Shown in pieces: positions 11,674 to 23,164 of a stretch of 64,000 bases of DNA. Position numbers and translations under genes: made by a program. The notes beneath the pieces were generated by a model. It ran no database searches and was not told where the DNA came from. It was given only the letters and a program-made list of their open reading frames with translations. The stretch spans positions 14,138,501 through 14,202,500 of the forward strand of contig OX485808.1 of NCBI GenBank assembly GCA_950295325.1, written 5' to 3'. Each line of letters opens with the position of its first letter. Position 1 is the first letter of the stretch. This DNA is from Polytrichum commune (lineage: Eukaryota > Streptophyta > Polytrichopsida > Polytrichales > Polytrichaceae).

Positions 11674-12100
11674 AGGATATCATTAATTAAGAAACTATTG
11701 GTAAATTGCCTTCTATTCCATCGTCCTGTCACTTGCAACATAACATTATCCATCTAGGATTGTGCATTGGGTGAGACCAGGAATAAACCGAAATTTATTC
11801 GGAACTATACCTTGCTTATTCTCTCTATTCAACAAATTTAGCCTGATAAACTCGGGTGAAGAATTGTCCTTGATATTATTAGAATGGAAAGGCTAATATT
11901 AACTGAATAATGTTATGAATCAATCTTTCATGTTTCATGTGTTTGCAATTTAGTTGCCTCAAATTTGGTATTTCTAAGAATCTCCCAAAGGTGGCTTGAA
12001 ATTGATGTGTTGATGCACTTAGACATTGAAATTTTTGGTGGTTTTTTTTAAAATAAAAAATTATGAGTTTTTTAGCCGTCCCAGGCACAAGCCCCTTTTT
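11674..12100. other. unassigned AT-rich sequence
   Basis: No gene, RNA or repeat is recognised. The only longer open frame, on the minus strand, is AT-rich and shows no motif. Confidence 0.35.
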
Positions 12101-12104
12101 CATT

Positions 12105-12340
12105 CCAATGTCTAGGGAGATTTTTGGGCATAATCGATTAGAATCTTAGTGTTTCCAAGTCCAATTGGTTACATTTGATGATATTTTGGTTCTTTTTTTA
12201 AAATTGAAGCATATTCCATAGATTCCTCTAAAATGATTGGTTATTTTTCCTAAAGTCTTGAACTTCAACCGGTTATTTTTCAGATTCAACCAGTTCATAT
12301 ATATGTGACTAGTGGTTGGTTCTCCCTGTTCATTGTTTTC
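12105..12340. repeat. dispersed CCGGTT-rich repeat, left half
   Basis: Begins GGGAGATTTTTGGGCATAAT and runs through AACTTCAACCGGTTATTT to TGGTTGGTTCTCCCTG. It matches 57929-58120 and 58330-58600, where the family is present in several orientations. This copy appears to be the left part only. Confidence 0.55.
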
Positions 12341-13655
12341 TTCTCACCCCAAATTGTCAGTCAACCAACGTACCATAGAGAAAACTCTATTTCATCTTTA
12401 CTAGTGCTGGAATGGATTCCACATGGGATTCCAACCATTCTTAGCCCATGTTGAAATGACATGTGGTAAATCTTTGAAGGGATGAATTTTATTTATTTAA
12501 TTAATTTCTAAATTAAAAAAAGATTGGGGGGGGGGGTTTGGGGAATAGAGAGCCATGTATGGGACTAGGTATCAAGTCTCCCCTACCTTTCTATTCTAGA
12601 ACCCTATGCTTTTCTCCTGTTCTTTAGCCATTTTGCTTCATTTCACGGATTAGTAGCCGTTGCACTACAAACTAGTTCATCGGAGGTGTGTTTACACTAT
12701 GTTCCAAGACTAATGAACCTCCAAAACCGAGCAAACATATTGGTAGAAAGTAGAATTTCGGGCCCAAGGAGTTTACACTAGGGTTAGGGTCCAAGGTATG
12801 AAAAAAAAGAAATGGTGCTAGTGTGGTATCACTTTCTTGTCAAACCCTGCTGGTCCCCATTCAAGAAAACAATCCTTCTAGTTTGAAAAACCAATTTTTA
12901 AGTTTGGGTCCAATAGAATTACCCGTAAAGTCCCTCAAAGAAGGATGAAATCGTGGGTTTGATCCTACTTTGAGAAAACTTTCCATTGAGAGTTTGTTAG
13001 CTTATCATGCATCGGAGCCTATTTTGGAAGTTGGTTGAAACTTTTGGGACCTCCTCTTTCAACCTTTCACACTTTGAGAGAGTTTTAGGATCTAAAATAG
13101 GATATGCGCATGAGACCTATTGTCCTAAATCTTGGATCAACTTATGCAAGGCTAGCTAGGCCCACCACCCATCCTAGTAGGACAAACTTGAAAGCTGGTT
13201 TTCAATAACCAGACACCACTCTTTGTGCATGATAATTTAAGAATTAAGAAAACATGGGTGACTTGGTGTTAATTCTCATGAACTCAACGCTTGGACTGAA
13301 CCCATGGTTTCATTTGCGTTACTTTATGAATAACTATAATGTCAAGCACAAAGGGTAGGTCCATTGATTGAGAGGTGTTTTGAACCCCAAGTTTTTGTAC
13401 CACAAACATGTTCATCAAGTCTTGATGAAAATGCGTGCTTCATTATCACGAACCATGGCAGTCGGAACTCAGAACACGATCTAGCTATCGCACTCTTCAC
13501 TTGCCCCAATTCTAAACCTTCCCATCCTACTGCTCATCGTAGTAGTCAAACTAAACAAATTTGCTAACACATTTATTCTTGATTGGATACAAGGAAACAC
13601 ATTATCACCCATAATGAATGATGACCTTGTCATGATTGACCAATACATCCAAGTA
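12341..13655. other. intergenic with a diverged dispersed repeat
   Basis: About 13070-13215 matches 54490-54650 (shared TTTTAGGATCT, AATAGGATATG, GCTAG(C/G)T(A/T)GGCCC). A polyG run lies at 12525-12538. No coding frame has recognisable features. Confidence 0.4.
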
Positions 13656-14143
13656 CAGTCCACCCTCGATAAATGTTACACTTATAAACATTAACTCATT
13701 ATATTTGTTAACAAAATCGTACTCCCCTCATATTGCTAACTAGAATGTTAACTATGTTAAATGTTAACAATAATTTACTCCCCTCTTTGTTAATTTGCCA
13801 CTTATAAATGTTAACCTACGAAATACATCCAATACTGTGTGATGACATCCATTACATTGACTCACAACCTTTCAAAGTGGCAAAAGCCACCAAATTTGAC
13901 TTTTGTGATCAAATTATTCATCTAGACTATATTGATTCTTATTTTGTTTCATAAAAATTAAAGATTGATTTGATACACATATTTTATATATGATAATTTT
14001 GCAAAACTCTCCCTCCATAATTGTAATGAATTTATATTTGTTAAGCATTCAAAAAGCTCCCTTTATAACTGTTACAATGTTACCTCACTATAAATGTCAG
14101 GAAAATTTTACTCCAGAGCCTAACATTTATAGAGGGTGGACTG
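13656..14143. mobile_element. pogo/Emigrant-like MITE
   Basis: 488 bp bounded by inverted ends starting CAGTCCACCCTC, about 26 bp long with one or two mismatches. TA lies on both sides (13654-13655 and 14144-14145). The interior repeats TTATAAATGTTAAC-type motifs in both directions and has no coding frame. TA duplication and CAGT ends followed by CTC(G/T)ATAAAT are the pattern of Tc1/mariner-pogo MITEs such as Emigrant; the assignment is by this pattern only. Confidence 0.75.
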
Positions 14144-16680
14144 TAATGGACACATGCCGCCCCACCATCGATTGTATTAGGCACCCATAACTACCTTGCC
14201 GCTACTCATGTTCAGTAGGCTAGGAACCTACTACAGCTTGTAGTAGGGCTCATCGCATCCATTACCTAGCTCATAACGTGGACAATCCTGCCAAACTAGA
14301 GAGGTCCAAGAATGAACATCTCCCTGAAGCCATGATCGATCTCAAGTTTATCTATTCAAAGTAATCAAGTCAGAACATGCAATGGTTGAATACCTCCTCA
14401 ATCCCCAAACCCCGAATCCCTAAATCAATCTCTCCGTGGCATCGCCCTGGTGATATCTCCAAAGCTTTTTGTCCATGTCACAATTTATTGCTATACAATT
14501 TCTCCATGCACCGTCCGTTTGAACTGTTCCACGGCAAGTCAAAGCGTGACTTCGATTCATTTTCTGCATTCTTTTTTCCTTGCTGGTCTATTCGACTTGT
14601 TTGCAATGACAATCTCGATTTCTCGAGCCTCCAGCGGAATCAATGGTTGCCTCGACACCCATCATCAGCATACTGACGTCTCGCATACGTTGTGGGTTTT
14701 TGAGAACTTCAAGAGTATTCATAGACATAGCAACTGGTTAGAGAAATTTGAGAAAGGGTGTTGCAAGACGTGAGCGCATCAATGGATATCTGGGAAGCAC
14801 CAAGTCGCAGGAGGCCCATGTTTTTTTCAAGCATGACTCGAGAGATGTCGTTGCTAAGAAAGAAAACCAAATTGTCATCTGAAAATCAACATGAATGCAT
14901 TCTCGCGGTCTCTGCAGCCACATCTGCAGTGGTTTCGTTGACTAGTCACCTTCATATGGCATTCACTTGTGATCATACATGCGGTAGCAAATTGTATTAG
15001 GTAGCTATTTGGACTTGTCCAGCTATTCACGTGGGAGTTCAAGGGAGTTTTTGGGTTCCCAGATTTTCAAGAGGGTAGCTGAAAGTCCCACCAGCTAACT
15101 TACATCTGTTACGGTGGCTGATACAACCGATTTTGAGCCTCCACAAGCCATTGGAATGAATGTACATGAAGAGGTCCTAATGTTGATGTCCTAAATGCTT
15201 CTAAATGTCACTATCAACATGGTAGGTACAGAAAAATTTGGTAGGTAGGAAATAAGATTGTAGGAATTCTTTGCATATCTTCATAAAACAAATGCTGAAG
15301 GTTCTTGTGTTGAGGAACTCGTCCTCAATGCCAACCAAAATATGTGACATATCGGCGGGCGGTAGGCCAAAGTTAGCTACAACAGTCATGACAACAATGA
15401 TTTGATTAAGAACTAGATAATTAACAAGTCATCCTCGTCACTGAGCTAGTTACAGGTCATAATTGATCAACTTATAGATAAAATCTATGAATTACGGATG
15501 GTATTGTACCTCCATGATGCAAACTTGTGATGATTTTTGATAACCCTTGTGCTCTTGGATGAGCAATTGGTTATGGACTAGATATTATATGTGAAGACCT
15601 TGCTATGCATTGTAGCCAGGCAACACATTACAAATATGGGACATCGCGATGACCATGTCGCAAAGAAACTTACTGCAGTCTTTAATCGGCGTGCTCGTGT
15701 ATAATGAGGACATGACACGTCGGTGAGATTCAAGGTGCCCAGCACTATGTATGTTCACATGCATCTGTATCCATGATCAGTGCAATATCTATATTCACAG
15801 AAGCGCGTCAAACTGAAAAAGTATCGCAGAAACAAGGGTAAAGAAATAGCAGACTTGGCAGCAATTGGATACAGATTCCTAGCACACATGAGTCGATGCA
15901 GGTGATCTCCCTCGCCTACAATTCGAGTGCAATTCAAAGTCCCATCTGAATATGACTCAATCCATGACATAACTTGAGATTCACACACACCAATATCAGC
16001 CCTGCTACAAGAAGGTTGCATTATGACTGAAACTACCAATGCTGCCCATGACCTGTGAAGCAATATTGACATTGTCGGAGAGACAAGTAGATATGCATTG
16101 ATGAAAGATCGATGCGGGTCTTGGAGAAGAAAATATTCAATTCATGTTCAACGAACTAGAGTTGAGGCCCTCTGTAGCCCTTTTCACATGGCTAAGTGGA
16201 GATTCAAAGTACAAGCACAGCTCTACTGGTAATGCGGCCAAAAAAAGCTAATGAACTCAAGTGCTTCATCAGTTGAGGATAATTTCACTAATCATACTCT
16301 TCGTAGCAGAGTCGGGGTTCCCTAATTGCGAATTCACCTTGAGAAGAGGCCGCAACTTTGAAGACAATGGAATGCATCCAACGCCTTCATTCAGGATTTA
16401 GGGTTTAAGGTTTGGGGTAACTTTCAACTGTCTCCGTCGACATTCTGCACTGCGAACTCTGTTATGCATCATTTATGCCTGAAGATAGTCGAGCAAGCCC
16501 CGATCGATCCCTGATTCTCCATGTCGACGTCCCCTGAAGCTCCAGAAATAGAATGAAGCTCAAACTGTAATTCCAGTTCGGGCGCCATGGAGATGCATTT
16601 CCCCTGCCATTTATCCTTTTCTCGATCCTCCATTACATCAAAATAGCTGCCGTAGACAAGACGATTGTCATCAGTGAGGT

Positions 16681-16824
16681 TCAGGAGGAATTAAAGCGTT
16701 TCCTAGAGCGGACCATGGAAGCAACCGCTTGGAGCATGGATCTGGCTATGGCGGCCTTCACTTGTCCTCGCCGCCTTCTCGGCCTCCCCATCCCGCCGAT
16801 CACCATAACATACCCCATTGCCAT
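16681..16824 (-). CDS. 47-residue basic microprotein, U0 copy
   Basis: ATG at 16824, stop TGA at 16681. The product starts MAMGYV, has an Arg-rich patch RPRRRRGQVK, then the core KAAIARSMLQAVASMVRS, and ends FNSS. The three U1-U3 copies keep the same start (MA.G.V), core and NSS end but are 61 residues long, with an insert before the end. In 23 aligned core codons U0 and U1 differ at about nine synonymous and three non-synonymous codons, the pattern of a protein under constraint. No known domain is recognised. A TATA box lies about 215 bp upstream. Expression is unproven; the family could also be a conserved leader ORF of a longer RNA. Confidence 0.5.
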   Translation of the reverse strand: MAMGYVMVIGGMGRPRRRRGQVKAAIARSMLQAVASMVRSRKRFNSS

Positions 16825-17040
16825 TTTCTTTTACCTGTGGATGTTGCAAAGTGCAGCACAACTAAGACAACACCGAGATATTTCGGGAAGGCACAGAAAG
16901 GTGTAGAAATTTGAACAGCTTGCAAATCATTAGAGTGGAGAGGCCAGAAGCTTGCACACGGAGAGGATATCCTTGAATGCGGCCCAGAGAGACTGCGGCA
17001 TACAAGGTTAAGGCAAGGATCGGTATACCGAAATTGGTAC

Positions 17041-17046
17041 TTATAG
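17041..17046 (-). promoter_or_regulatory. conserved TATA box, U0
   Basis: Minus-strand CCTCCTATAAGT is present at the same place in all four U copies, followed 10-13 bases on by the palindrome CGGTATACCG (here 17021-17030). It lies about 215 bp before the microprotein ATG. Confidence 0.5.
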
Positions 17047-19148
17047 GAGGAGTGGAATTGAATCGAAGTAGGTGGATGAGACATTTAGTAAGCCCAATGC
17101 ATGCAGGCAGACCCATTCTTCCCCACCTGCAGCCTCTGGATCGACGGTATTCATCAGGTCAGAACATTCTATTGACTCCACCCATCCCGAAGCTTTGTGG
17201 ATCTATATTCCCAATTGAATTGAGGACACGCTCAAGTGGAAATGCATGATGTAGATTTATTCTTTTAGTAACCCTAATCATGGGATAAAGCGCCACTCAG
17301 GGGGACCCAATGTGTGGAAAAAATGTATCATCTGTATAGACTTCAGGAGTGGTCCCCTGTGCAGCAGTTGTTGATAAAACTGTATGTAATCCGTAAGATG
17401 GCGATTTTCCACACCTTGGACTGAAACGAATGTGAAATCCCAGTCTCCTTGTCTTGTGAAATGTGAAATGTGAAATCGAAGTGTGACTTTGTCGTGGAGA
17501 ACTCTGCTGTTGAAAAACTCTACCTCTCGAGCAGATCAAATCAATAGGGGTTCTGAATTAGAGTTAAGACCTGCTGGTAGCTCAAATCTCCAAGTTATCC
17601 CTCACTTCCACTTTTCGAGATTGAAAGATGAACGAAGATGAGATTCATTAACTAAGTAATGGATGCGAGAACCTATTGACCCGCAGTAGTGGCGAGGTAG
17701 GTACAGGTCTTCTAAGAGAGCTGATGGCGTGCGGCATTTGTCCTTTATTGGATCAGGCCACAATATGGTCATCGATTCTGGTTGATAATGCGTCTCATGC
17801 TATTTAATGAAATAAATGAAATGAAATTGATTTGAAAATCCGGGAAGTCAAAAGGCTTATGGGATAAAAGCATATCAAGATGGTGTCAAACCAACTAATT
17901 CTCTAAAGTGGTGGAGTGCGGTAGCCTCCATGAGATCATATGTGAATTTTGATGTTGTTGCGTTGTCATGGGATTCTCATTGAGATAGACCCCATGATGT
18001 CTTCCACATGGTTGCCAATTCGTGCCAGGTGTCAAATCCTTGTTTAACAAGATGACGAGAAAGTGAGTTTGCTTGACCGACTAACGAAGAGGAGGGTTGA
18101 AAACTTATTATAAGTTCAAGAGCATATACTTCTATGGGAAATTCTTCAAATTCAACCAACAAAATATGATAGGTTGTCAAAGAACATACTTTAACACGAG
18201 ACAACATATGTATCTTCATGCCCTTCTCAGAAACTTTTCAGTGAGAGTTTTTCAAGTCACCTCCCCAAATCTAAGTACCATATGTGAAAGTTGGAAGACC
18301 AAAGCCTTGAATAGACATGTTAACAACATCAACAATATCTCATTTGACCTGACCACTATAGACCAAATATTATACGTTGGGAGTCCTACTACAAGTTGTA
18401 GCAAGGCATCCTGGTGCTACTTAACAAGTCGTGGGAGTAGCATGAGGAACCCTACTACAACCTGTAACAAGACGACATGTGTACAATATTAGACATAGCA
18501 ATGACCATGTTACGACAATAATGTGCTACAATTTATAATTAACATCCACGTGTCCAAAAAAGGACATCATACATCAACGGGATTCAAGGTGATTGGGGCT
18601 ACATGGTTCAATAGGGGAGCAGGGGATTCACAAGATGAGGATCTCAGTCAGTATTCAGCTCCGGAGCCCACAAATTGGTTGCCTTGAGGTCATGTATCAG
18701 CACGCTGAACGTGGAGATTCATGCACTCAAGTCTTCCAACATCCTTCACAAAAACTTGAATTGAAGAACACCTGCAGTGACCAGTCACGCCTTGCTATGT
18801 CTTTCAAATCTTTTAGATTCAAATTAAACAGCAGATTGCGGACCTTAGAAGACTCAGAGGTCTACGACTCAATAGTCATGAACATATCATGATCACACAA
18901 GCATCATCTTTGACCAAAGAATCCAGGAAATGGGTGGTGATGAGACTGAAGGGGCCCATAAGAAGAGAAAATCAGCACTGTTCTCAGTTGCAGTTCTGAA
19001 AGATTCAAACAACCATTTCAATATCAGAGGAAGCCCAAACTGATAAAGATGGACTTGCGTTTACGATGATGATGATGATGATGGGCTCTCGGATTTCAAT
19101 TGGATCATGTTCTTGTCGTTCAGATTATGGGGCTTAATTTGAGAGTTC

Positions 19149-19439
19149 TCATACCAGTGCCTGTACCCAAAGAAAAACAAATTGTGGTCTGCCATGCCAA
19201 ACCCACTTCCTCGAGCCAAACAAATAAATGGTTGCCTTCATGTCATTGGGCATACCAACGTCTTGCTCGACGTCCTCATTTGAGAACTTCATGTGAAGAG
19301 CAGATTTTCTGATGTCTTGCAATGACCAAATAACCAACCGGAGGTGAAGGGCTAAATCCTGATTAATGGCATGCACGGTCCTTTCTAGAAAGAGAAACTT
19401 ATTAATAGCAAGACATAACCATGACCAAGCGTGTGTCAT
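19149..19439 (-). pseudogene. possible decayed coding segment in U-unit D (U1)
   Basis: The minus frame reads WSLQDIRKSALHMKFSNE, VEQDVGMPNDMKATIYLFG. U2 has the matching frame at 24058-24333 with conservative changes (WSLQDVRKSALHMNFSNE, DVSMPNDMKATNCLFG). No family is recognised. Conservation could simply reflect the DNA duplication. The U0 counterpart near 14630-14700 is interrupted, so if this was an exon it is probably dead. Confidence 0.25.
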
Positions 19440-21621
19440 CTTTGACGACAGGGTCAGGAGACAATTGAGGTGGGTGACGACTCGAGGGAACGGTATTAGA
19501 GAATGTTCAGAATTAAAACATCTGCACTGACCTCCTCCTGCGGCATTTTCTTCAGATTCTCAGAAATCCTAAATGAGATTACAAAGCCTACATGGGTACT
19601 ACGGGAATTTTCCACATTGCAGTTTCCTTGCACAGAAGCATGATATGCTTTTGATTGCGGTTGTACATTCTTGCCGTGCACACACAACAGGTTTGAAGTT
19701 TAGGGTTTAGGGTTTACAACAATGTTCAACCCGGATATCAAAGAGTGTACGTGCACGGGTGTAAGCTATCCAACCTGGGTGATGTCATATCTTTCAATAG
19801 CATTATTGATGCGCACTTTATAATTGCACAAATAAACCATTGCCAAATTCCATGGTTATCACCTCTGTACTCTAAAAGCCTTGGTCATTTTTCAAATCGT
19901 GTCAATACCATGACCCGCCAGGTACAGTTCTAGTTCAATACCCTTGTCCACTGGAATGTGAAAAACAATAGTCGCACAACACTGGTTTAGAACCTAAAAG
20001 TACAACTTTATCCACTATATTTTGCAACGCCCAAACCCCAATCGAATAACATAACATCCCTGCAGAGAGTGCAGTTATACCTGTCGCCTTCTTGACCCTG
20101 GTGCAATAAAAATGTGTAGTTCACAATTTTTTGTCCATGTAGAGAAACCCACCCTTCAGGACAAATGGCACTTAATAACCACCTCCAAACTGCATCACTC
20201 AACCACATGGCAGTTGATTTACTGAGAGATTGGATATCGAATGGAAAATGTATCGTACAAATACGTTCATGATAGAAAGGTCGCAGGTATAGCAGCAATG
20301 TTATTGAACTCCTTCCACACCCAAACAGCTAATTCACATGACATTACCAGCCTTCACATTGTGGATCTCAAGACGTCTTCGAAGACCAATCCAAAGAACC
20401 TTTAAACTTAGTTTACTATCAAGTGGTGCTGTCAAAAGCTGTCCACAACCGTTGGCCCAAAACTGAACGCATAAAGATAACTTGTGAAACAAGGCTTTAA
20501 CTGTGCGAGACGATTTTTGCACTGACAGAACGGGAAAATATGGGTTTCTTGGCAAAAAGATACAAAGACAATGTGGGTTTCTTGGCAAAAGATACAAAGA
20601 TGATCATCCAAAGGTTTGCATTTGAAAGCAGATTGATGTAGTTTCTGTCAAGCGAGGCAATTTCCAACTACCGTCCACAATCGATCACATTTGAAGAATT
20701 TGATAACCAAAAATCTACAGGATCACACCCCTACCAATGCATAGACATCCGAATAGGTTGACAAGCACATGGTGTCTTCATTTCGAAAGCAATCACCTAA
20801 CAATTTTACAGAGCTCTAGATCTAAGCTCATAATCAATGCAATTGTCAACAACCTCTACATGAATCCAGTGACACGAGACTGAGGTGAGGGAGAGACGAG
20901 CAACAATACATTGAGGTAAAAATGACAAATTTGGGTTTTCTTGTCAACAGAAGAAATACTTCATTTCATATCCAAGTACGTCGCCCGGCCATCAGAGGCA
21001 TCCCTCTGTGGCCCAGCACAAATTAAGTTGGCTGCTTGAGTGGAGAGAGAGTCAGAGTACCGAAGGCAAAAAGCTACAACCAAGCCGGCCAAATCCAAAA
21101 CTGAACTCATCAATCCAAGCACATGATGCTTCTGTGGAGTGCTGGCTTACTAACTAATCCTCATTCCAGCACAGATAGGAGCGGCGGTCATTTTGAGTAA
21201 TGAGATTCTCCAGAGACCTGTTGCCTTCATCATTGAACCAGTTCCTGAACTCCTGCTATTGTGCCTTTGCAATTTCTCGCTTATTAGACCTTATCGCCGC
21301 ATTCAGCAGCCTCCAGACCTCTGCTCTGCCAACATTGTGACCCGGTATGGATGCGTACTGCTGTACATCGTCTCCGAAACTTGCCCCTTCTGCAGCTGCA
21401 CTGACGAATGAGGAAATCCATGTCCTCCATGTCCACAGGCTCGTTCATTGACCAAACCTAGCATCAGAGAACTTCACAAATGCATCGCTCTGCCCTTCGA
21501 GTTGCTGACAGTAGAAGTTGGCGCTCAAACAGGGGACGCATCCAAATTGCATAACCTGTGGTGCATGCACTCCTCCCCTCATTTAAAGTAGGATCTCTCA
21601 TCCTTGCATGCATTCCTCACT

Positions 21622-21807
21622 TCAGCTGCTGTTGTAGTGCCACGATGTGCTTCGTCCAAATGACATAGAGCGCGCACCGGAGCGCACCATGGAAGCCATG
21701 GCCTGCATCACGGACCTGGCTATGGCCGCCTTCACTTGCCCGCGCCTTGGCGCTGCCTTCCTTGGCCTCATCGTGTTGCCGCTCACTGCAACGTGTCCCA
21801 CTGCCAT
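21622..21807 (-). CDS. 61-residue basic microprotein, U1 copy
   Basis: ATG at 21807, TGA at 21622. The product begins MAVGHVAVSGNTM, has RPRKAAPRRGQVK and the core KAAIARSVMQAMASMVRS, then a Ser/Arg-rich tail ending WHYNSS. It is strongly basic with no transmembrane segment or signal peptide. The frame is also open upstream of this Met in U1, adding a hydrophobic stretch, but a stop closes that extension in U2, so the conserved Met is preferred. It lies about 230 bp downstream of a conserved TATA box in a leader rich in CT. No known family is recognised. Confidence 0.5.
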   Translation of the reverse strand: MAVGHVAVSGNTMRPRKAAPRRGQVKAAIARSVMQAMASMVRSGARSMSFGRSTSWHYNSS

Positions 21808-22036
21808 CGCTCTGCGTTGAGATTGCGAAGAGAAGATGAACAAGAAGGCTAAGCTGAGCTCCAAGCGAGATGCAGAGGAGAAGGAATTTGCAATAGCAGA
21901 AGTAAGAAGGAAGAGCTTGCGGAAATTGAGCAAGTCGAGTAGTGAAGATTTCGGAGAGAAGAAGGTGTGGGAGAATTCTGAGCTGAGCTGGGGGTAGGTG
22001 AGCTGTGGAATGAATCGGTATACCGGCAGCAGAGAC

Positions 22037-22042
22037 TTATAG
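22037..22042 (-). promoter_or_regulatory. conserved TATA box, U1
   Basis: Minus-strand CCTCCTATAAGT with CGGTATACCG at 22016-22025, as in U0, U2 and U3. Confidence 0.5.
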
Positions 22043-22545
22043 GAGGTTGAAACATTCCCAACATGAGATCAGGTCGACCAATTCTACATCATCTTCTTCG
22101 TGTGGAATCTGGGCGGTCCCACCCCGGCTGGCGGTATTTCAGTCAAGACTTGTTGTTGACTCCACCTCCATGGATCGTAGCTAGGACAGGCAGCAGGGGG
22201 GGGCAGGCATGGACGATGGCGTGGCGTCCAAGCTCCCAGCCGATCGATCGATCGATCCGCTCACGTGTTATGCTCAGGAGTAATTAGGGTTAAAGAAATC
22301 TAGTGAAGTTGGGGAAGCTTCCCGAGAGCTTTCCAACTATGTCCCCGTGCAGGGGAGCCCGCCTGTTTTGGTGTGCTCATCTCCATGTGCTTGTATATAA
22401 TGACGATGCTCCCTCCAACAAGAATCTCTTGTTTACGCCCCACCCCCTTACACTAAGGCATGCGGGTGTTATGCGGTTTGGTATTCATTGTTCTCCATTA
22501 TCTATTGGTCATATTTGCGTCCAGAAAGTTGTTTTGCATTAGCAA

Positions 22546-23164
22546 CTCTATGATAAAACATCAATAAAAACATGACTTGTCAATTTTCATTGTTGGAAGT
22601 ACATGTGTGTTGATTCTACAAATGATTATCTACATGGGTGTCTCTGAATCCAAGAGCCTGACTATGCTAGTTACAGTACATAGTGTGGGCCACACTAATA
22701 AAGAGCAATCAACACTAAAAACACTTGAGATAATATTGTGGGTGCACACTATTTACCAACACTATATGACATTGGAGGTCCAAGAAATATATGATGATAT
22801 ATCTTTCAAATCTTGCTCGTTTTGCACAAAAACTTAGTCTATCTTGTAGAGTTTCTTGTGCTCTTTCATTGACAACAAAAGCATCTCCTAACTTTTAGCC
22901 ATTTCACTATCATGACTGTTCAAAGATTAAATGCATATACCTTCAAGAAACATTTCTATGTTGATTTTTGATGGTTTCTCCCTCAGTATTTGGACTTAGA
23001 AAGTGAGTCTATCCTCTTTGAATTCACATTCTCAATGCTTTCAGTTGATTTGAAGAATATCCCTTGTGTACCAGTAATTCATGAAACCATATATAATTTC
23101 ATGAGCTGGCTTTTTTTTTTACACAATGCAACATCTTGAATTCAAGCACAATGTGAATTTCCAA
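22546..23164. other. spacer between U1 and U2
   Basis: AT-rich sequence without a supported gene. It has no clear match to the other spacers. Confidence 0.35.

Larger units (their letters stand above)
14200..17260. repeat. large duplicated unit U0 (most diverged copy)
   Basis: First of four copies of a multi-kilobase unit. The best-matched parts are 14600-14720 (compare 19190-19300 and 24230-24310) and 16681-17170 (compare 21622-22190). The alignment is patchy and clearly older than U1 to U3. It carries a minus-strand TATA box, CGGTATACCG and a microprotein ORF at the positions expected from the other copies. No other coding frame is supported between 14200 and 16680. Confidence 0.55.
17330..22545. 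repeat. large duplicated unit U1
   Basis: Second copy of the unit. In order: A (about 17450-17700, AAATCGAAGTGTGACT, compare 23175-23400), B (17812-17940, compare 48776-48905), C (18590-18990, compare 23460-23960), D (19040-19560, compare 24010-24560 and 41497-41680), E (about 20230-20870, compare 25020-25700 and 49275-49946) and F (20871-22436, compare 25702-27270 and 49947-51512). Segment F is almost identical among U1, U2 and U3, whereas E of U1 is clearly more diverged than E of U2 and U3. A (GAT)n run lies at 19066-19081. Confidence 0.7.

Noticed and set aside
16715..16906. Plus-strand frame MEATAWSMDLAMAAF over the U0 microprotein, also seen in U1-U3
   Set aside because: It shares its wobble positions with the minus-strand frame, but is less well conserved, and its C-terminus differs between U0 and the others, whereas the minus frame keeps the same end.
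19682..19715. Telomere, from TTTAGGG repeats here and at 35853, 54486 and 16398
   Set aside because: Only two or three repeats at each site; short interstitial tracts are common in plant DNA.
22063..22287. Plus-strand 74-codon frame (RSGRPILHHLL) found in U1, U2 and U3
   Set aside because: Runs antisense across the conserved minus-strand promoter and leader. U1-U3 are too similar to test selection, and the tail is frameshifted by a G run in U3.
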